Made by a program: the position numbers and the translations under genes. 33,437 bases of DNA from Clostridia bacterium (lineage in GTDB: Bacteria; Bacillota_A; Clostridia; Christensenellales; Aristaeellaceae), in NCBI GenBank assembly GCA_017464225.1, contig JAFUDW010000148.1, positions 1-33,437 on the forward strand, written 5' to 3'. Under the pieces are notes generated by a model. It did no database searches, had not been told where the DNA came from, and worked only from the letters and a program-made list of their open reading frames with translations. Shown piece after piece: positions 24,598-31,847 of this stretch. How positions within the stretch are numbered: position 1 is the stretch's first letter; each line of letters starts with the position of its first letter.

Positions 24598-24702
24598 TTT
24601 GCTCTCCTTCTTTCTTTGCGCTTTTTTTATTGCCGGACCGGCCGGGCAAGCAGGCTGTTCGCAGAGGCGTACGGCCATGGAGCTGTTCGCCTCCCGCTTA
24701 TG

Positions 24703-24753
24703 ATTATAGCGCGATGATCAGATTTTGCAAGATTGCGTTTTTTGTCATATAAT
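24703..24753. promoter_or_regulatory. Divergent promoters sharing one palindromic -35 box
   Basis: TTGCAA (24725-24730) is its own reverse complement. Rightward it is followed after 17 bp by TATAAT (24748-24753), for the methyltransferase. Leftward it is followed after 16 bp by TATAAT (24708-24703), for the flavin reductase. Polymerase could use the hexamer in only one direction at a time. Confidence 0.65.
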
Positions 24754-24811
24754 ATCAAATAAAGGGACTGCATTGATCCCGCGGCTGGGCATTAGACAGG
24801 GAGACGAAATA

Positions 24812-25483
24812 ATGGATACAAAGCTTTTTGTTCAGGCAATGACCAAATTTCTGTGCGGACTGCTGCTGATCGGCTTGCTCTTGTTCGTGCCTGCGGGGAC
24901 CTTTGACTGGCGGCAGGCGCGGCTGCTGCTGGGGATCCTCTTTATTCCAATGTTCATTGCCGGTCTGATCATGATGAAAAAAACGCCGGAGCTTCTGCGG
25001 AAAAGGCTGAACGCGAAAGAGGAGGAGAGCGAGCAGAAAACGGTGATCGCTCTCAGCGGACTGATGTTCCTGGCGGCGTTCATCGCGGCGGGCCGCAATT
25101 ATCGCCTTGGCTGGATCACGCTTCCGATGAGCGTTTCTTACGCGGCAGCCGTGGTTTTCCTTTTCGCCTACGCGCTGTATGCCGAGGTGCTGCGGGAAAA
25201 TGCGTGGCTGTCCCGGACGATCGAGGTGCAGGAGGATCAGCGGGTCATCGATACCGGACTCTACGGCGTTGTACGGCACCCAATGTACATGACCACGCTG
25301 CTCCTCTTCCTGGCGATGCCGCTGGCGCTGGGATCGGTAATCTCCTTTGTCATCATGCTGCTGTATATCCCGATCATTGCGAAGCGCATCCGCAGCGAGG
25401 AGCAGGTGCTGGAAAAGAGGCTTGCGGGATATGTCCAGTACAAGCAGCGCGTCAGGTATAAGGTGATCCCATTCGTTTGGTGA
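24812..25483 (+). CDS. Isoprenylcysteine carboxyl methyltransferase (ICMT)-like membrane protein
   Basis: A 223-residue membrane protein with about five hydrophobic segments. Its C-terminal half has the ICMT/phospholipid methyltransferase pattern: GLYGVVRHPMYMTTLLLF for S-adenosylmethionine binding, then RIRSEEQVLEKRL...GYVQYKQRVRYKVIPFVW at the end. The ATG at 24812 follows AGGGAG; the frame opens earlier, but that part includes the promoter. Bacterial relatives methylate unknown membrane or small-molecule substrates. A GGGGAGG/CCTCCCC hairpin (25487-25510) follows the stop and may end the transcript. Confidence 0.85.
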   Translation: MDTKLFVQAMTKFLCGLLLIGLLLFVPAGTFDWRQARLLLGILFIPMFIAGLIMMKKTPELLRKRLNAKEEESEQKTVIALSGLMFLAAFIAAGRNYRLGWITLPMSVSYAAAVVFLFAYALYAEVLRENAWLSRTIEVQEDQRVIDTGLYGVVRHPMYMTTLLLFLAMPLALGSVISFVIMLLYIPIIAKRIRSEEQVLEKRLAGYVQYKQRVRYKVIPFVW

Positions 25484-25540
25484 AGAGGGGAGGATGATAA
25501 GGACCTCCCCCCTGCCGATTTCTGTACGTTTCATAGAAAA

Positions 25541-25570
25541 ACGACGCACACGAAAGGGCTGCTTCGTCGT
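25541..25570 (-). terminator. Terminator of the GlpA-like/DUF1667 operon
   Basis: ACGACG (25541-25546) pairs with CGTCGT (25565-25570), with a further CGAA/TTCG pairing possible in the loop. On the minus strand TTTTTC follows directly. It lies 18 bases beyond the DUF1667 stop codon. Confidence 0.6.
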
Positions 25571-25588
25571 GATATTTGCGGCCTGCGT

Positions 25589-25951
25589 TCAGGCTTTTTC
25601 TATATTTTTGGTCACGATCACATCGCTGTCGAGCCCTAAAACGTTTGTGATCGCCACCTCGCCGATCTTAACCGGCGCGGTGAGGGTCAGACGGTTGATC
25701 TCGGCCATCACGTCAAAAATGCGATCCTTGGGGATAGCGTTTGTGAGCCGGACGCTGACCAGGGGCAGCGTGCCGCCCAGCAGCCGCACGCTGGTGGCAA
25801 TGGTGCGGCGCGGATCCACCAGCTCCTGGGTCACGTAGGTTTTGCCCTTGGGGCATAGGTTGCCGGTGATGGAAAGCACCTGGGCGCCTTCATATTCGGT
25901 TTCGATCTCGCACCCGTTGGGACAGACGATGCAGGTAAAGGTTCGTTTCAT
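25589..25951 (-). CDS. DUF1667 domain protein with four-cysteine site
   Basis: A 120-residue cytoplasmic protein of the DUF1667 family. The N-terminus carries CIVCPNGC (Cys7, Cys10, Cys14) and a fourth Cys33 in NLCPKG, a likely iron-sulfur or zinc site. DUF1667 genes are known to follow GlpA-like and FAD-oxidoreductase genes in Firmicutes and Thermotogae, where the product is thought to be a small subunit of the complex. Its ATG overlaps the stop of the preceding gene by four bases, and it is the last gene of this operon. Biochemical function has not been established for the family, as far as I know. Confidence 0.88.
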   Translation of the reverse strand: MKRTFTCIVCPNGCEIETEYEGAQVLSITGNLCPKGKTYVTQELVDPRRTIATSVRLLGGTLPLVSVRLTNAIPKDRIFDVMAEINRLTLTAPVKIGEVAITNVLGLDSDVIVTKNIEKA

Positions 25952-27183
25952 TCCACAAACACCTCCATATCGGCGCTGTCGGTGAGCTTTTCCGCTTTGA
26001 TGGGCAGCTGGATCATTTCGGCGGGCAGCGCTTTGCGCATTTTTTTGCGCAGCACTTCTTTATCGCCCTGGCGCACCACGATGCTGACGTTGTTCAGTGG
26101 CTGGCGCACCCGCAGGGACAGGGTGAAGGATCGGGTGCCGCTGATGCGCTGTGGGATCACATGCCCAACGTTGTTCCCGGCTTTCACTTCAAGCCCGCAT
26201 TCGGGCAGGCTGCCTGCGATCAGGTATTCGGCGGCGCTGTCAGCCAGGGCTTCGGCCTCCAGGGATACGAAGTCCACCAGGTCGTGCACGTGCAGCACGT
26301 TGCCGGCGGCGAATATGCCGGGCACGCCGGTCTGGCAGTGCTCGTCCACAAAAGCGCCCCGGGTGCGGGGATCCAGCTCCACGCCGGCAGCCAGGCTCAG
26401 CTCGTTTTCGGGGATCAGGCCCACCGAGAGGATCAGCGTATCGCAGGCAATTTCCTCCTCAGTGCCGGGAATGGGACGGAAGCGCTCGTCGCATTGCGCC
26501 ACCACCACGCTGGTCAGCCGCTCCCGGCCCCGGATATCCACCACGGTATGGCTCAGATGCAGGGGGATGTTGTAATCGTTCAGGCATTGCTCAATGTTGC
26601 GGGGCAGGCCGCTGGGATAGGGCTGCACCTCATATACGCCTTTCACGTGCGCACCTTCCAGCGTCATGCGCCGGGCCATGATCAGCCCAATATCGCCGCT
26701 GCCCAGGATCACCACCTCGCGGCCCACCATGATGTTCTGCAGGTTGATGTAGTTCTGGGCTACGCCGGCGGTGTACACGCCTGCGGGACGGGTACCGGGC
26801 GTTGCCAGCGCGCCGCGGGTGCGCTCCCGGCAGCCCATGGTCAACAGCACGGCGTCGGCCTGGATCTGCATCAGCCCATGCTCCCGGCTGGCCGCAGTGA
26901 CCAGCTTGTCCGGGGTGATATCCAGCACCGTGCAGTCGGTGATGCATTCGATCCCCGCCGCCAGCACCTGATCGATAAAGCGCTGGGCGTATTCCGGGCC
27001 GGACAGGCTTTCGCCAAAACGGGTCAAGCCGAAGCCGTCGTGGATGCACTGGCGCAGAATGCCGCCCAGCAGGCGCTCGCGCTCCAGGATCAGAATATCG
27101 TTTACGCCCTTTTCCTTGAGCCGAAGGGCCGCCGCCAGACCGGCGGGGCCGCCGCCCACGATGACCGCTTGCTTATTCATCAT
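25948..27183 (-). CDS. NAD(P)/FAD-dependent oxidoreductase (GlpA partner)
   Basis: A 411-residue flavoprotein with two dinucleotide-binding folds: GGGPAG (10-15) for FAD and a second Gly-rich loop (GSGDIG, about 162) for NAD. The late FAD motif GIFAAGNVLHVHDLVD is also present. CIHDGFG near residue 46 lies where related enzymes have redox residues. It probably links the GlpA-like dehydrogenase to NAD or another carrier. The first ATG of the tandem ATGATG (27183) is chosen, with GGAGG nine bases upstream. It overlaps the upstream stop codon, so the three genes are tightly coupled. Confidence 0.9.
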   Translation of the reverse strand: MMNKQAVIVGGGPAGLAAALRLKEKGVNDILILERERLLGGILRQCIHDGFGLTRFGESLSGPEYAQRFIDQVLAAGIECITDCTVLDITPDKLVTAASREHGLMQIQADAVLLTMGCRERTRGALATPGTRPAGVYTAGVAQNYINLQNIMVGREVVILGSGDIGLIMARRMTLEGAHVKGVYEVQPYPSGLPRNIEQCLNDYNIPLHLSHTVVDIRGRERLTSVVVAQCDERFRPIPGTEEEIACDTLILSVGLIPENELSLAAGVELDPRTRGAFVDEHCQTGVPGIFAAGNVLHVHDLVDFVSLEAEALADSAAEYLIAGSLPECGLEVKAGNNVGHVIPQRISGTRSFTLSLRVRQPLNNVSIVVRQGDKEVLRKKMRKALPAEMIQLPIKAEKLTDSADMEVFVE

Positions 27184-28646
27184 GCCTGTTCGCCTCCTTT
27201 GACATAGCCCGTAAACATGGCGGAATTGCCGTTGGTCAGTCTCACGTCTGTGACGGCCTTGCCCAGCTCTTCGCGGATCATGGCCGTGATGCGCGTTTCG
27301 CAGTAGCCGCCCTGGCACCGGCCCATGCTGGCGCGTGTGCGCACTTTGATTCCGTTCACCGTGCACACGCCCAGGGGATTGTGGATGGCGGCCTTGATTT
27401 CGGCCCGGGTGACGGTTTCACAGCGGCATACGATCTCGCCGTAATCGGGATCGGCGGCGATCAGGCGGGCCTGCGCCTCCCGGCTGGCCTCATGGAAACG
27501 AACGATGCCCTTTCGCGTGGGATCAAAGGCGGGGTTAGGGGTGAGCGTTTCCTTTTCCTGCAGCAGCCTGACCACGCGCCGGGCAATGGGCAAAGCGCTT
27601 GTGAGGCCGGGGCTTTCAATGCCCACCAGGTTGATCACGCCGGGCGCCTCGTCCCGCCGCTCGATCAGGAAATCCTGGATTTCTCCGGTGGCGGGATCAA
27701 TGCGCTTGGGCCGCGCGCCAGCGAAGGTGCGGATGTAATATTCGCGCTTCATGTGCTTGAACATCCTTGCGCCGCTTTCCTGCAGGCCGTCCATGCCCAC
27801 CTGGCGCACGCTGTAATCCTCGCCATCCTCCACGTTGAAGCTGTTGGGACCCACCAGCACGTTGCCGTCTACCGTAGGCGTGGCGTGGGTGTCAAAGGTG
27901 TTGCGCTCGGTGGGAGCGGGATATACCGGAATTTTGGCGAAGACGCCGGCCTTTTTATCCAGCACGAAGTACTCGCCTTTTACCGGCTGGATGGTATAGC
28001 CCGGGATGCCCAGCATGGCGCTGATCTCGGCGCTGTGCAGGCCGGCGCTGTTGATCACCCAGCGGCAGGCAAAATCTCCCCGGTTGGTGTGCAGCACATG
28101 GCGGCCGTCGGGTAGGTATTCGCTGCCGGTTACTTCGGTGTAAAGATGATATTTTGCCCCGTTCTTCACGGCGTTTTCGGCCAGGGAGACGGTGTAAATA
28201 AAGGGATCCAGGATGCCGCTGCTGGGGCAGTGGATGGCAAAATTGCCGCCCGCCGAGGGATCAATCTCATCCATCCGGGCGCGGTCGATGAGCTCCATGC
28301 CGGGCACGCCGTTGTCCTTCCCGCGCTGGATCATGGCCAGCAGGCGCTGGCGATGCTCCTCGGTGAAGCCGACGATCAATTTGCCCGTGCGCTTGAAGGG
28401 TACGTCCAATTCCCGGGCCACCTGATCGAATTCCCGGTTGCCCTCCACGCAGCATTGAGCCTTGAGGCTGCCGGTTTTATAGAGGAATCCGGCGTGCAGC
28501 ATCCCGGTATTGCGGCCGCTGGTCTGGGTGCATACGTCGCTTTCTTTTTCCAGCACGGCTACCGAAAGCTGCCAGCGGGTCAGTTCCCGGGCGATGGCGC
28601 TGCCAATCACGCCGCCGCCAATGATGATGATATCGTAGGTCTGCAT
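27180..28646 (-). CDS. GlpA-like FAD-dependent dehydrogenase with C-terminal BFD [2Fe-2S] domain
   Basis: A 488-residue flavoprotein. The N-terminal DAO domain has GGGVIG (10-15) and SGRNTGMLHAGF. The C-terminal bacterioferritin-associated-ferredoxin-like domain keeps four cysteines (407, 409, 444, 449) for a [2Fe-2S] cluster. Anaerobic glycerol-3-phosphate dehydrogenases of Clostridia and Thermotoga have this layout, but the DAO part also resembles L-2-hydroxyglutarate oxidases, so glycerol 3-phosphate is likely rather than certain. The ATG at 28646 is eight bases after GGAG; an ATG six bases earlier is too close to it. First gene of the operon, read from 28700-28728. Confidence 0.88.
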   Translation of the reverse strand: MQTYDIIIIGGGVIGSAIARELTRWQLSVAVLEKESDVCTQTSGRNTGMLHAGFLYKTGSLKAQCCVEGNREFDQVARELDVPFKRTGKLIVGFTEEHRQRLLAMIQRGKDNGVPGMELIDRARMDEIDPSAGGNFAIHCPSSGILDPFIYTVSLAENAVKNGAKYHLYTEVTGSEYLPDGRHVLHTNRGDFACRWVINSAGLHSAEISAMLGIPGYTIQPVKGEYFVLDKKAGVFAKIPVYPAPTERNTFDTHATPTVDGNVLVGPNSFNVEDGEDYSVRQVGMDGLQESGARMFKHMKREYYIRTFAGARPKRIDPATGEIQDFLIERRDEAPGVINLVGIESPGLTSALPIARRVVRLLQEKETLTPNPAFDPTRKGIVRFHEASREAQARLIAADPDYGEIVCRCETVTRAEIKAAIHNPLGVCTVNGIKVRTRASMGRCQGGYCETRITAMIREELGKAVTDVRLTNGNSAMFTGYVKGGEQA

Positions 28647-28699
28647 GGGCATTGCTCCTTTCCTGTCAAAAAAGGTTGCAAAATTGCTTCTTTTATTCT

Positions 28700-28728
28700 A
28701 TCATACAGGCATATGAAACCATTGTCAA
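28700..28728 (-). promoter_or_regulatory. Promoter of the GlpA-like operon
   Basis: On the minus strand there is TTGACA (28728-28723), 17 bp, TATGAT (28705-28700), near consensus. The predicted start is about 28693, leaving a leader of about 45 bases. Confidence 0.78.
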
Positions 28729-28750
28729 CCTCGTATAAATGATAGATATG

Positions 28751-28763
28751 TTAGTTAAACTAA
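28751..28763. promoter_or_regulatory. LysR-type operator (T-N11-A palindrome)
   Basis: TTAGTTAAACTAA is a perfect 13-bp dyad of the T-N11-A type. Its centre is about 64 bases upstream of the predicted GlpA-operon start, the classic recognition-site distance for LysR regulators, and 18 bases before the start codon of the divergent LysR gene. It could activate one gene and repress the other. Confidence 0.65.
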
Positions 28764-28780
28764 TATAAAAGGAGAACGCC

Positions 28781-29695
28781 ATGGATCTGCACCTGCTGGA
28801 AAACATCGTATGCATCGCGGATGAAAAAAGCATCACCCGTGCGGCGGAAAAACGGTTTGTCACCCAGAGCGCCTTGAACCAGCAGCTGCAGAAGCTGGAG
28901 GAGGAGCTGGGCGCGCCGCTGTTCATCCGCGCGCGAAGCAATTGGCTGCCCACCCCCGCGGGCGAAGCCTATTTGGCCGCTGCCCGGCAAATGCTGATGC
29001 TGAAAAAGGACGCCTACGCTCAAATTGCCGATTACGCCGAAAAAAGCAGCAGGCAATTGGCGGTGGGGCTGATCCCGGAGCGCGGCATCGATATGTTTAC
29101 GGCGATCTATCCGGCCTTTCACGCCGCTTTTCCGCAGATGCAGCTGGAGCCCCTGGAATGCAGGGTCACGGTCATGCAGCGCATGATCTCGGCGGGGCAA
29201 TTGGATCTGGGTCTGGCTACGCTGACGGAGGAGCAGCGGGACGGGAATATATATCACAGCATGGCGGAGGAAGAGATCGTGCTGGCCGTGCCCTTCGGCC
29301 ATCCCCTGGCGGAGGGCGGGCGCGTGGACTGGCGGGAAGCGCGGGAAACGTCGCTGGCGCGGTTTGCCCAGGAACCTTTTGTGCGCATCTATCAGCAGTC
29401 CACGCTGTACGCCTTGACCGAAAAGCTGTTTGCCCAGGCGGGCTTCGCGCCGCGGGTGCTGTTTTCCACCGCCAGTAACCTGAGCAAATACCGTATCGTC
29501 TCCCTGGGGCTGGGCTGCGCTCTGCTGCCTGCCGTCTACGCGGCAAACGACGGCAGCGTGGTGTATTTTCGCCTGCCCTCCCGTCCCCGGTGGCAGATTA
29601 CCATGTGCAGCCGAAGGGACGGCTATTTGGGGAGGGCTGGGCAGTTTTACCTGGAGCTGTGCCGCGAATACTGGCAAAAAAAGATGATCAGCTGA
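28781..29695 (+). CDS. LysR family transcriptional regulator of the GlpA-like operon
   Basis: A 304-residue LysR regulator, divergent from the GlpA-like operon. The helix-turn-helix is at about 1-58 (RAAEKRFVTQSALNQQLQKL), then the linker and a two-lobed effector domain that opens with QLAVGLIPERG and includes FGHPLAEGG. The ATG is preceded by AAAGGAG. The operator at 28751-28763 lies between the two genes. Its own promoter is not clear; TATAAA at 28734-28739 is a candidate, which would put the operator just downstream of the start site and favour self-repression. The inducer is unknown. Confidence 0.92.
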   Translation: MDLHLLENIVCIADEKSITRAAEKRFVTQSALNQQLQKLEEELGAPLFIRARSNWLPTPAGEAYLAAARQMLMLKKDAYAQIADYAEKSSRQLAVGLIPERGIDMFTAIYPAFHAAFPQMQLEPLECRVTVMQRMISAGQLDLGLATLTEEQRDGNIYHSMAEEEIVLAVPFGHPLAEGGRVDWREARETSLARFAQEPFVRIYQQSTLYALTEKLFAQAGFAPRVLFSTASNLSKYRIVSLGLGCALLPAVYAANDGSVVYFRLPSRPRWQITMCSRRDGYLGRAGQFYLELCREYWQKKMIS

Positions 29696-29726
29696 GCGAG
29701 ACATTGCCCGACAGCTGATCGCATCA

Positions 29727-29888
29727 TTATTCCGTTTTGACACCGGCGGCTTCTTTTTGTTTTTCCCGCCGCATGATCGGCCACCACTCTTTGAAAGCCA
29801 GCACAAAGGGAACGCCCATGCTGATGATCCCAAAGCACAGGCAGTTGATGAACTCTTTTTTCGCGCGTTTGTATTCTTCCGAATGCAT
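29727..29888 (-). CDS. Small 53-residue single-helix membrane protein
   Basis: A short gene supported by GGAGG nine bases before its ATG. It starts MHSEEYKRAKKEF, has one hydrophobic helix (about residues 14-32, through LCFGIISMGVPFVLAF), and ends with a lysine- and arginine-rich tail. The charged segments on both sides of one helix are typical of small regulatory membrane proteins. It converges on the LysR gene and is divergent from the histidine kinase, with 147 bp between start codons. An inverted repeat GATCAGCTG/CAGCTGATC (29686-29694 with 29712-29720) lies past its stop. I do not recognise the family. Confidence 0.6.
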   Translation of the reverse strand: MHSEEYKRAKKEFINCLCFGIISMGVPFVLAFKEWWPIMRREKQKEAAGVKTE

Positions 29889-29979
29889 TGCTCGTTGCCT
29901 CCTTGCGATGATATCATCTACATATTACGATGATTGCCCGCTAATTTTCCGGAAAGAATGGGCCAAGAGCGCGAGGCGC

Positions 29980-30010
29980 TTTACAAAAAAACGGATAGGC
30001 ATGCTATAAT
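29980..30010 (+). promoter_or_regulatory. Probable promoter of the histidine kinase gene
   Basis: TATAAT (30005-30010) is clear. TTTACA (29980-29985) lies 19 bp upstream, slightly long, so activator help is likely. The ATG at 30009 inside the -10 box cannot be the start codon. Confidence 0.5.
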
Positions 30011-30035
30011 GAAGGCGCTGTTTGGAGGGAGTGCC

Positions 30036-31103
30036 ATGGAAAAAGAAAAAGCGTTCCGGAGGCCGGCGGAGCTGCTGCGTTTTATTCTGATCATGGGAGC
30101 GGCTGTGCTTCTGTCCATGGCGCTGTCCGGCATCAACGATGACAATAACCCCTTCGCCATGGCGGTGTTCATCCTGGCAGTAGCGCTGGTGGCGCGGTTC
30201 ACCTCCGGCTACGCCTGGGGGATCGCCGCCTCCATCCTGGGCACCTTCTGCGTCAATTATATATTCACGTATCCCTTCTGGACCTTTGATATCACGTATC
30301 CCGGGTATGCGCTGACCGCCGCGGTCATGCTGATCGTTTCGGTCATCATCAGCGCATTGACCACCCAAATCAAGCGGCAGGAGCAGCTGCGCTTTGAGGC
30401 GGAAAGCGAAAAAATGCATGCCAACCTGCTGCGGGCCATCGCCCATGACATCCGTACGCCGCTGGCCTCCATGCTGGGGGCGAGCTCAGCACTGGAGGAG
30501 CAGGAGCTGCCGCCCGGGGATCAGAGGGTGCTCATCAGCGGCATCCGCCGGGACGCCCAGTGGCTTGTGCGGGTAACCGAAAACCTGCTTTCAGTCACCC
30601 GGTTCAGCGGCAATGTTTCGCTGCGGAAAGAGGATGAGGTGCTGGAGGAGATCATCGGCAGCGCGGTGCATAAATACCATGGGACAGCCAACGCTTTGCC
30701 CGTGCGCGTGGAAGCGCCCGACGATATTCTGATGGTGCCGATGGACGCCGTGCTGATCGAGCAGGTGCTTCTCAATCTGTTTGACAACGTCAGCGCCCAT
30801 GCCGAAATGGCCACGCAGATCTGGGTTTGCGTCCGCTCTGTTCCGGGATGGGTGCGTGTTTCGGTGGAGGATGACGGCGCCGGGATCGACCGGGAGCGGA
30901 TGGCGCGCATCCTGAAAGGCGCGCAGGTAGGCGAGCAGAACGATCAAAAGCGCGGCATGGGGATCGGTCTTTCGGTGTGCCGTTCCATCGTGCGCGCCCA
31001 TCAGGGCGAAATGTATGTGGAGCATAGCAGCCGCGGCGGCTTGGCGGTGCGCTTTGAATTACCCTGCAAGGAGGCCGATTATGGCGGCGACGATCCGCAA
31101 TAA
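30036..31103 (+). CDS. KdpD-like sensor histidine kinase lacking the N-terminal KdpD domains
   Basis: A 355-residue membrane kinase. Four closely spaced helices (residues about 14-109) match the DUF4118 membrane module of KdpD, followed by a coiled region, the phospho-accepting His137 in AIAHDIRTPL, the N box LLNLFDN, and the ATP-binding loops DDGAGID and GMGIGLSV. Full KdpD is nearly 900 residues, with N-terminal KdpD and universal-stress domains, all missing here. The start at 30036 is set by GGAGGGAG. The gene overlaps the response regulator gene by 23 bases. No kdpFABC potassium pump lies in the window, so the target is open. Confidence 0.9.
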   Translation: MEKEKAFRRPAELLRFILIMGAAVLLSMALSGINDDNNPFAMAVFILAVALVARFTSGYAWGIAASILGTFCVNYIFTYPFWTFDITYPGYALTAAVMLIVSVIISALTTQIKRQEQLRFEAESEKMHANLLRAIAHDIRTPLASMLGASSALEEQELPPGDQRVLISGIRRDAQWLVRVTENLLSVTRFSGNVSLRKEDEVLEEIIGSAVHKYHGTANALPVRVEAPDDILMVPMDAVLIEQVLLNLFDNVSAHAEMATQIWVCVRSVPGWVRVSVEDDGAGIDRERMARILKGAQVGEQNDQKRGMGIGLSVCRSIVRAHQGEMYVEHSSRGGLAVRFELPCKEADYGGDDPQ

Positions 31104-31800
31104 AATATTGGTGATCGAGGACGATCCCGGGATCAACGCTTTTTTGAAAACCACCCTCACGGCGGAGGGCTATGATGTGCTGGCCGTTGCGGACGGCAAG
31201 AACGCCATGCAGATCATCGCTTCCCATTGTCCGGACTGTATCCTGTTGGATCTGGGATTGCCGGATATGGACGGAGGCGATATCATTCGCAGCGTGCGCG
31301 GCTGGACGCAGACGCCCATCATCGTGATCTCCGCACGCAGCATGGAACGGGATAAGGCGGCTGCTCTGGATCAAGGCGCGGACGATTATATCACAAAGCC
31401 TTTCGGCGTGGTGGAGCTGCTGGCGCGCATCCGCGCCGCTTTGAGGCATACCTTCACCATGGCGGAAAAGGATGAAATCGGATTGACCGGCGTTTATCGC
31501 GTTCATGACCTGGAGATCAATTACCGCAAGCACAGGGTAACGGTCAATGGAGCGGACGTCCATTTGACGCCTAATGAATTTCGCATCGTGGCCCTGCTGG
31601 GCAAGCATGCCGGGCGGGTCATGACCTATAAGGCCATGCTGCGGGAGCTCTGGGGGCCTTCCGTTGCGATGGATAACAAGATCCTTCGGGTGCATATGGC
31701 CAGCATCCGGCGAAAGATAGAAGCCGATCCCAATGAGCCGCGCTATATCTTTACCGAGGTGGGCGTGGGTTATCGGATGGCCGAAGACGAGGACGAATAA
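31081..31800 (+). CDS. KdpE-like OmpR/PhoB family response regulator
   Basis: A 239-residue response regulator. The receiver domain shows the acidic pair at 14-15, phospho-accepting Asp57 in LLDLGLPDMDG, Ser84 and Lys106 in ITKPF. The C-terminal winged helix (about 145-235) has HLTPNEFRIVALLGKHAGRV and VGVGYRM, typical of KdpE. AAGGAGG lies six bases before the ATG at 31081, inside the kinase coding region, ensuring coupled synthesis. It probably regulates its own operon or a distant potassium or osmotic-stress target. Confidence 0.92.
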   Translation: MAATIRNKILVIEDDPGINAFLKTTLTAEGYDVLAVADGKNAMQIIASHCPDCILLDLGLPDMDGGDIIRSVRGWTQTPIIVISARSMERDKAAALDQGADDYITKPFGVVELLARIRAALRHTFTMAEKDEIGLTGVYRVHDLEINYRKHRVTVNGADVHLTPNEFRIVALLGKHAGRVMTYKAMLRELWGPSVAMDNKILRVHMASIRRKIEADPNEPRYIFTEVGVGYRMAEDEDE

Positions 31801-31802
31801 AA

Positions 31803-31834
31803 AAACAGCCGTCGGCAAAAACCGGCGGCTGTTT
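31803..31834. terminator. Bidirectional terminator between response regulator and tctA
   Basis: AAACAGCCGTCGG (31803-31815) pairs with CCGGCGGCTGTTT (31822-31834), one T-G pair, with a six-base loop. U-rich tails exist on both strands (the plus-strand tail is GTTTGCGTTT), serving two convergent genes. Confidence 0.78.
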
Positions 31835-31847
31835 GCGTTTGCATGCG

